A stretch of DNA of 8,984 bases. Source: Porphyrobacter sp. GTDB lineage: Bacteria > Pseudomonadota > Alphaproteobacteria > Sphingomonadales > Sphingomonadaceae. The stretch is from assembly GCA_021732945.1 (NCBI GenBank), contig JAKFWB010000459.1, positions 1-8,984 on the forward strand, in the 5' to 3' direction. Below the pieces are notes generated by a model. The model searched no databases. It was given only the letters and a program-made list of their open reading frames with translations, and was not told where the DNA came from. Shown piece by piece: positions 6,888 through 8,984 of the stretch (position 1 is its first letter; every line of letters starts with the position of its first letter). The translations under genes and the position numbers were made by a program.

Positions 6888-6893
6888 AAGGAG
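6888..6893 (+). promoter_or_regulatory. Ribosome binding site of motA
   Basis: AAGGAG at 6888-6893, 10 bases before GTG 6904, fixes the motA start. The 41-base gap between flgL and motA is the largest in the window. I see no recognisable sigma-54 or sigma-28 promoter and no terminator hairpin with a T run in it. Confidence 0.65.
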
Positions 6894-6903
6894 CTGACTG
6901 ACC

Positions 6904-7767
6904 GTGTTCGTCGCAATCGGAATTGTTGTCTTGCTGGTGATGGTGTTCGGCGGGTTCATGCTCGCAGGCGGTGCTCTAGGGCCGGTGCTGGAGGCGCTGC
7001 CGCTGGAATTCATGATCATCGGCGGCGCGGCGGCGGGCGCGACGTTGATCGGCAATTCGATGCACGAGATCAAGCTGCTGGGTGGCGGGCTCGGCAAGGT
7101 GTTTAAGGGCCCGAAATACACCCATGATGACCACATCGATGTGATCGCGCTGACATCCAAGCTGATGAAGCTGCTGCGGTCCGAAGGCGCGGTGGCGCTG
7201 GAAAGCCATGTCACCGAGCCTGCATCCTCGACCATCTTCAGCGAATATCCACGCCTGCAAAGCGATCCGGTGGTGAGCGCAATGATCTGCGATCCGCTGA
7301 CGCTGATGGTGGTGTCTTCGGGCACGCTCGATACCCATGCAGTGGAGGATGTGATCGATAGCGCGATCAAGACCCAGCTGCACGAAATGGACGAGCCAGT
7401 TCACATGATCCAGGCGCTCGCCGATGGGTTGCCGGCGCTCGGCATCGTCGCGGCGGTGCTCGGGATTATCAAGACCATGGGTTCGATTGACAAGCCACCC
7501 GAGATTCTCGGCCACATGATTGGGAGCGCGCTGGTGGGCACGTTTCTGGGCGTGCTGCTGGCCTATGGCTTTGCCGGACCGCTGGGTGGGCGGCTGAAAC
7601 AGATTAACAACCATGATCAACAGATTTTCCATTCGATCAAGCAGGTGATCATCGCCTCGCTGCACGGCTATCCGCAGCCGCTGGTGCTGGAAGCTGCGCG
7701 GTCCGGCCTGCCGCCAGCACACCGGCCCAAGCTGACCGATCTGCTTGACACGATGCGAGGGCGGTAA
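6904..7767 (+). CDS. motA: Flagellar motor stator protein MotA
   Basis: Inner-membrane stator subunit that with MotB forms the ion channel and pushes the rotor. Its 287 residues fit the 285-295 of the proton-type family. Four membrane segments are visible: about residues 1-24, 33-50, 172-192 and 203-223. The cytoplasmic loop carries the rotor-facing charges R92 and E100 (in LLRSEGAVALE), matching the known Arg90/Glu98 of E. coli MotA, followed by IFSEYPRLQSDP. The prolines needed for torque generation are P177 (DGLPALGIVAAVLGIIKTMG) and P226 (AYGFAGPL). Start is GTG 6904, supported by AAGGAG. The stop TAA at 7765-7767 is one base from the motB GTG. It is unlike PomA-type sodium stators in length, but the ion cannot be fixed from MotA alone. 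Confidence 0.96.
   Translation: MFVAIGIVVLLVMVFGGFMLAGGALGPVLEALPLEFMIIGGAAAGATLIGNSMHEIKLLGGGLGKVFKGPKYTHDDHIDVIALTSKLMKLLRSEGAVALESHVTEPASSTIFSEYPRLQSDPVVSAMICDPLTLMVVSSGTLDTHAVEDVIDSAIKTQLHEMDEPVHMIQALADGLPALGIVAAVLGIIKTMGSIDKPPEILGHMIGSALVGTFLGVLLAYGFAGPLGGRLKQINNHDQQIFHSIKQVIIASLHGYPQPLVLEAARSGLPPAHRPKLTDLLDTMRGR
7757..7763 (+). promoter_or_regulatory. Ribosome binding site deciding the motB start
   Basis: GAGG at 7757-7760, inside GAGGGCG within the last codons of motA, lies 8 bases before GTG 7769. The frame is open further upstream to a TTG at 7745 inside motA, but that start lacks a site and would add non-family residues. Confidence 0.5.
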
Positions 7768-7768
7768 C

Positions 7769-8710
7769 GTGGCCCTGTCCGATCCCACCCAATCGGGCGA
7801 GGGCGCTGCCGCAAAGCTGCTCGCGCCGATCATCGTCAAGAAGATCACGATCGTCGAAGGCGGGCACCACGGCGGGGCGTGGAAGGTGGCCTATGCCGAT
7901 TTCGTGACCGCGATGATGGCGTTCTTCCTGCTGCTGTGGCTGCTCGGCGCAACCGAGGAGAACCAGCGCAAGGGGATCGCCGATTATTTCACCCCGACAC
8001 TGGTCAAGATGCGTCAAGGCAGCGCCGGAGCGAACGGGTTGCTGGGTGGTGCATCGCTCACCGATGTGGATAATTATCCCCATGCCATGGGCCAAACCGG
8101 CACTAAGAGCATCACTGTCCCGCGCGGCGTCACCGGCGGACCCGTGGAGGGCGGCGGGCGAGGCGAGCTCGATTCCGAAAAGCTCAAGGAACTGCGCGAC
8201 ACGATCGAGAAAAAGCTCGTCCAGCGCCGTCAGCTTTCGCATCTTGCGCGGCAGGTGCGGGTGATGCGCGCGCCCGAAGGCATCCGCATCGATCTGATGG
8301 ACAATGCCGACTTTGCGATGTTCGAACTTGGCACCACGATCCTGACCAAGGACGCGCGCGGGCTGCTGGAGGTGATGGCGGATACGCTGAAGGATGAACG
8401 CGCGCCGCTGATCCTGCGCGGCCACACCGACTCGCTGCCGTGGCGAAGCGGAGTGGCGGCCAACAACTGGTCGCTTTCGAGCGGCCGGGCAGAGGCAACG
8501 CGGCAGGCGCTGGTGCTGGGCGGAGTGGCGCAGCGGCACATCGTCCGGATCGAAGGCGTCGCCGATACCGAACCGCTGGTGAGCGATGATCCCGCCGATC
8601 CGCGCAACCGCCGGATCTCGCTGCTGCTGCTCGATGGCCGGAGCGTCGCAAAGCCAGTCCGCACCGGCCCCACCGGTAGCCCTGCGCCTGACGCAAAGGC
8701 CAAGCCCTAA
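7769..8710 (+). CDS. motB: Flagellar motor stator protein MotB
   Basis: Stator partner of MotA, anchored to peptidoglycan. From GTG 7769 it has 313 residues, near the family's usual 300-310. The N-terminal cytoplasmic part has IIVKKITIVEGGHHGGAWKV (residues 21-40), then one membrane helix, YADFVTAMMAFFLLLWLLGA, with D44 as the ion-binding aspartate (Asp32 in E. coli). Next comes the plug-like segment KGIADYFTPTLVK (residues 68-80). The C-terminal OmpA-like domain shows LRGHTDSLPWRSG, NNWSLSSGRAEATRQAL and DDPADPRNRRISLLLLDG, with the arginine and aspartate residues used for peptidoglycan binding. A Pro- and Ala-rich tail of about 20 residues ends the protein. It is coupled to motA by a one-base gap. 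Its stop TAA at 8708-8710 overlaps the stop of the convergent membrane protein gene. Confidence 0.96.
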   Translation: MALSDPTQSGEGAAAKLLAPIIVKKITIVEGGHHGGAWKVAYADFVTAMMAFFLLLWLLGATEENQRKGIADYFTPTLVKMRQGSAGANGLLGGASLTDVDNYPHAMGQTGTKSITVPRGVTGGPVEGGGRGELDSEKLKELRDTIEKKLVQRRQLSHLARQVRVMRAPEGIRIDLMDNADFAMFELGTTILTKDARGLLEVMADTLKDERAPLILRGHTDSLPWRSGVAANNWSLSSGRAEATRQALVLGGVAQRHIVRIEGVADTEPLVSDDPADPRNRRISLLLLDGRSVAKPVRTGPTGSPAPDAKAKP

Positions 8711-8984
8711 AGCCCGAAGCTGCCCTTCAGCCCGTCGATCACATATTGCGCGGCGAGCGCGGCCAGCAGCACGCCGAGCAGGCGGGTGATCACCGCCTCC
8801 ACCTTGTCACCCAGCAGCCGGATCAGCGGCCCGGCTGCGACCAGCGCCGCCGCCGTTATCGCCAGCACCGCGGCCAGCGCGGCAAGCACTTCGAGCATCT
8901 CCGGCCAGCCCTTGGCCTCGTTCATCAGCAGCATGATCGCGGCAATCGCGCCCGGCCCGGCCAGCATCGGCATCGCCATCGGGA
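8707..8984 (-). CDS. MarC-family integral membrane protein, C-terminal part (cut by window edge)
   Basis: Read on the - strand, this frame is open from the window edge to TAG (complement of 8707-8709), giving the last 91 or so residues of a protein usually about 200 long. PMAMPMLAGPGAIAAIMLLM corresponds to the conserved central P-L-A-x-P-L-L-A-G-P-G-A-I motif of the MarC family (also called UPF0056). The C-terminal RLLGVLLAALAAQYVIDGLK, ending GSFGL, is the usual family ending. Three hydrophobic segments are visible (about residues 8-20, 30-53 and 67-82 of this fragment). The methionine encoded at 8977-8979 is inside the conserved motif, so the true start lies beyond the window. The molecular function of MarC is unsettled; the old link to multiple antibiotic resistance was not upheld. 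It is not a flagellar gene, and its 3' end overlaps motB by four bases. Confidence 0.85.
   Translation of the reverse strand, partial: PMAMPMLAGPGAIAAIMLLMNEAKGWPEMLEVLAALAAVLAITAAALVAAGPLIRLLGDKVEAVITRLLGVLLAALAAQYVIDGLKGSFGL

Noticed and set aside
7649..8539. Open frames of about 290 codons on the - strand opposite motA and motB
   Set aside because: The + strand frames carry unmistakable MotA and MotB motifs. The antisense translations are His-, Arg- and Gln-rich without domain character.

Overview
This window is a stretch of a flagellar structural operon from a GC-rich alphaproteobacterium. The best guess is Sphingomonadales, Erythrobacteraceae-like. That guess rests on the tight gene order flgE-F-G-H-I-J-K-L-motA-motB, a FlgJ with only the rod-binding domain, strong G/C bias at third codon positions, and the general look of the proteins. 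No marker gene is present, so the taxonomy is an inference.

Layout: positions 1-37 are a short leader, probably the end of an upstream flagellar gene plus a ribosome binding site. Then, all on the + strand: flgE (hook, unusually short), flgF and flgG (rod), flgH (L ring lipoprotein), flgI (P ring, secreted), flgJ (rod-cap domain only), flgK (hook-filament junction, interrupted by two in-frame TAA codons), flgL (hook-filament junction), motA and motB (stator). At the right edge, on the - strand, is the C-terminal part of a MarC-family membrane protein whose stop codon overlaps that of motB. Genes are separated by at most 41 bases and several overlap by 1-4 bases. No non-coding stretch is long enough to hold an RNA gene, mobile element or CRISPR array, and I see no internal promoter or terminator, so the + strand genes look like one transcription unit running in from the left.

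The products follow the order of assembly: rod (FlgF, FlgG, helped by FlgJ), rings (FlgI in the periplasm, FlgH in the outer membrane), hook (FlgE), junction (FlgK, FlgL), and torque generation (MotA/MotB). The filament gene, the export apparatus, FlgA, FlgB, FlgC and FlgD are not in the window.

The strongest anomaly is flgK. The reading frame is otherwise intact over 447 codons, but codons 163 and 173 are both TAA. If real, this should remove FlgK and so prevent normal filament attachment, while every other gene here looks intact. A second point is the 271-residue FlgE, which appears to lack the outer D2 domain. I found no evidence of a wholly new biological system; the rest is a conventional flagellar cluster.
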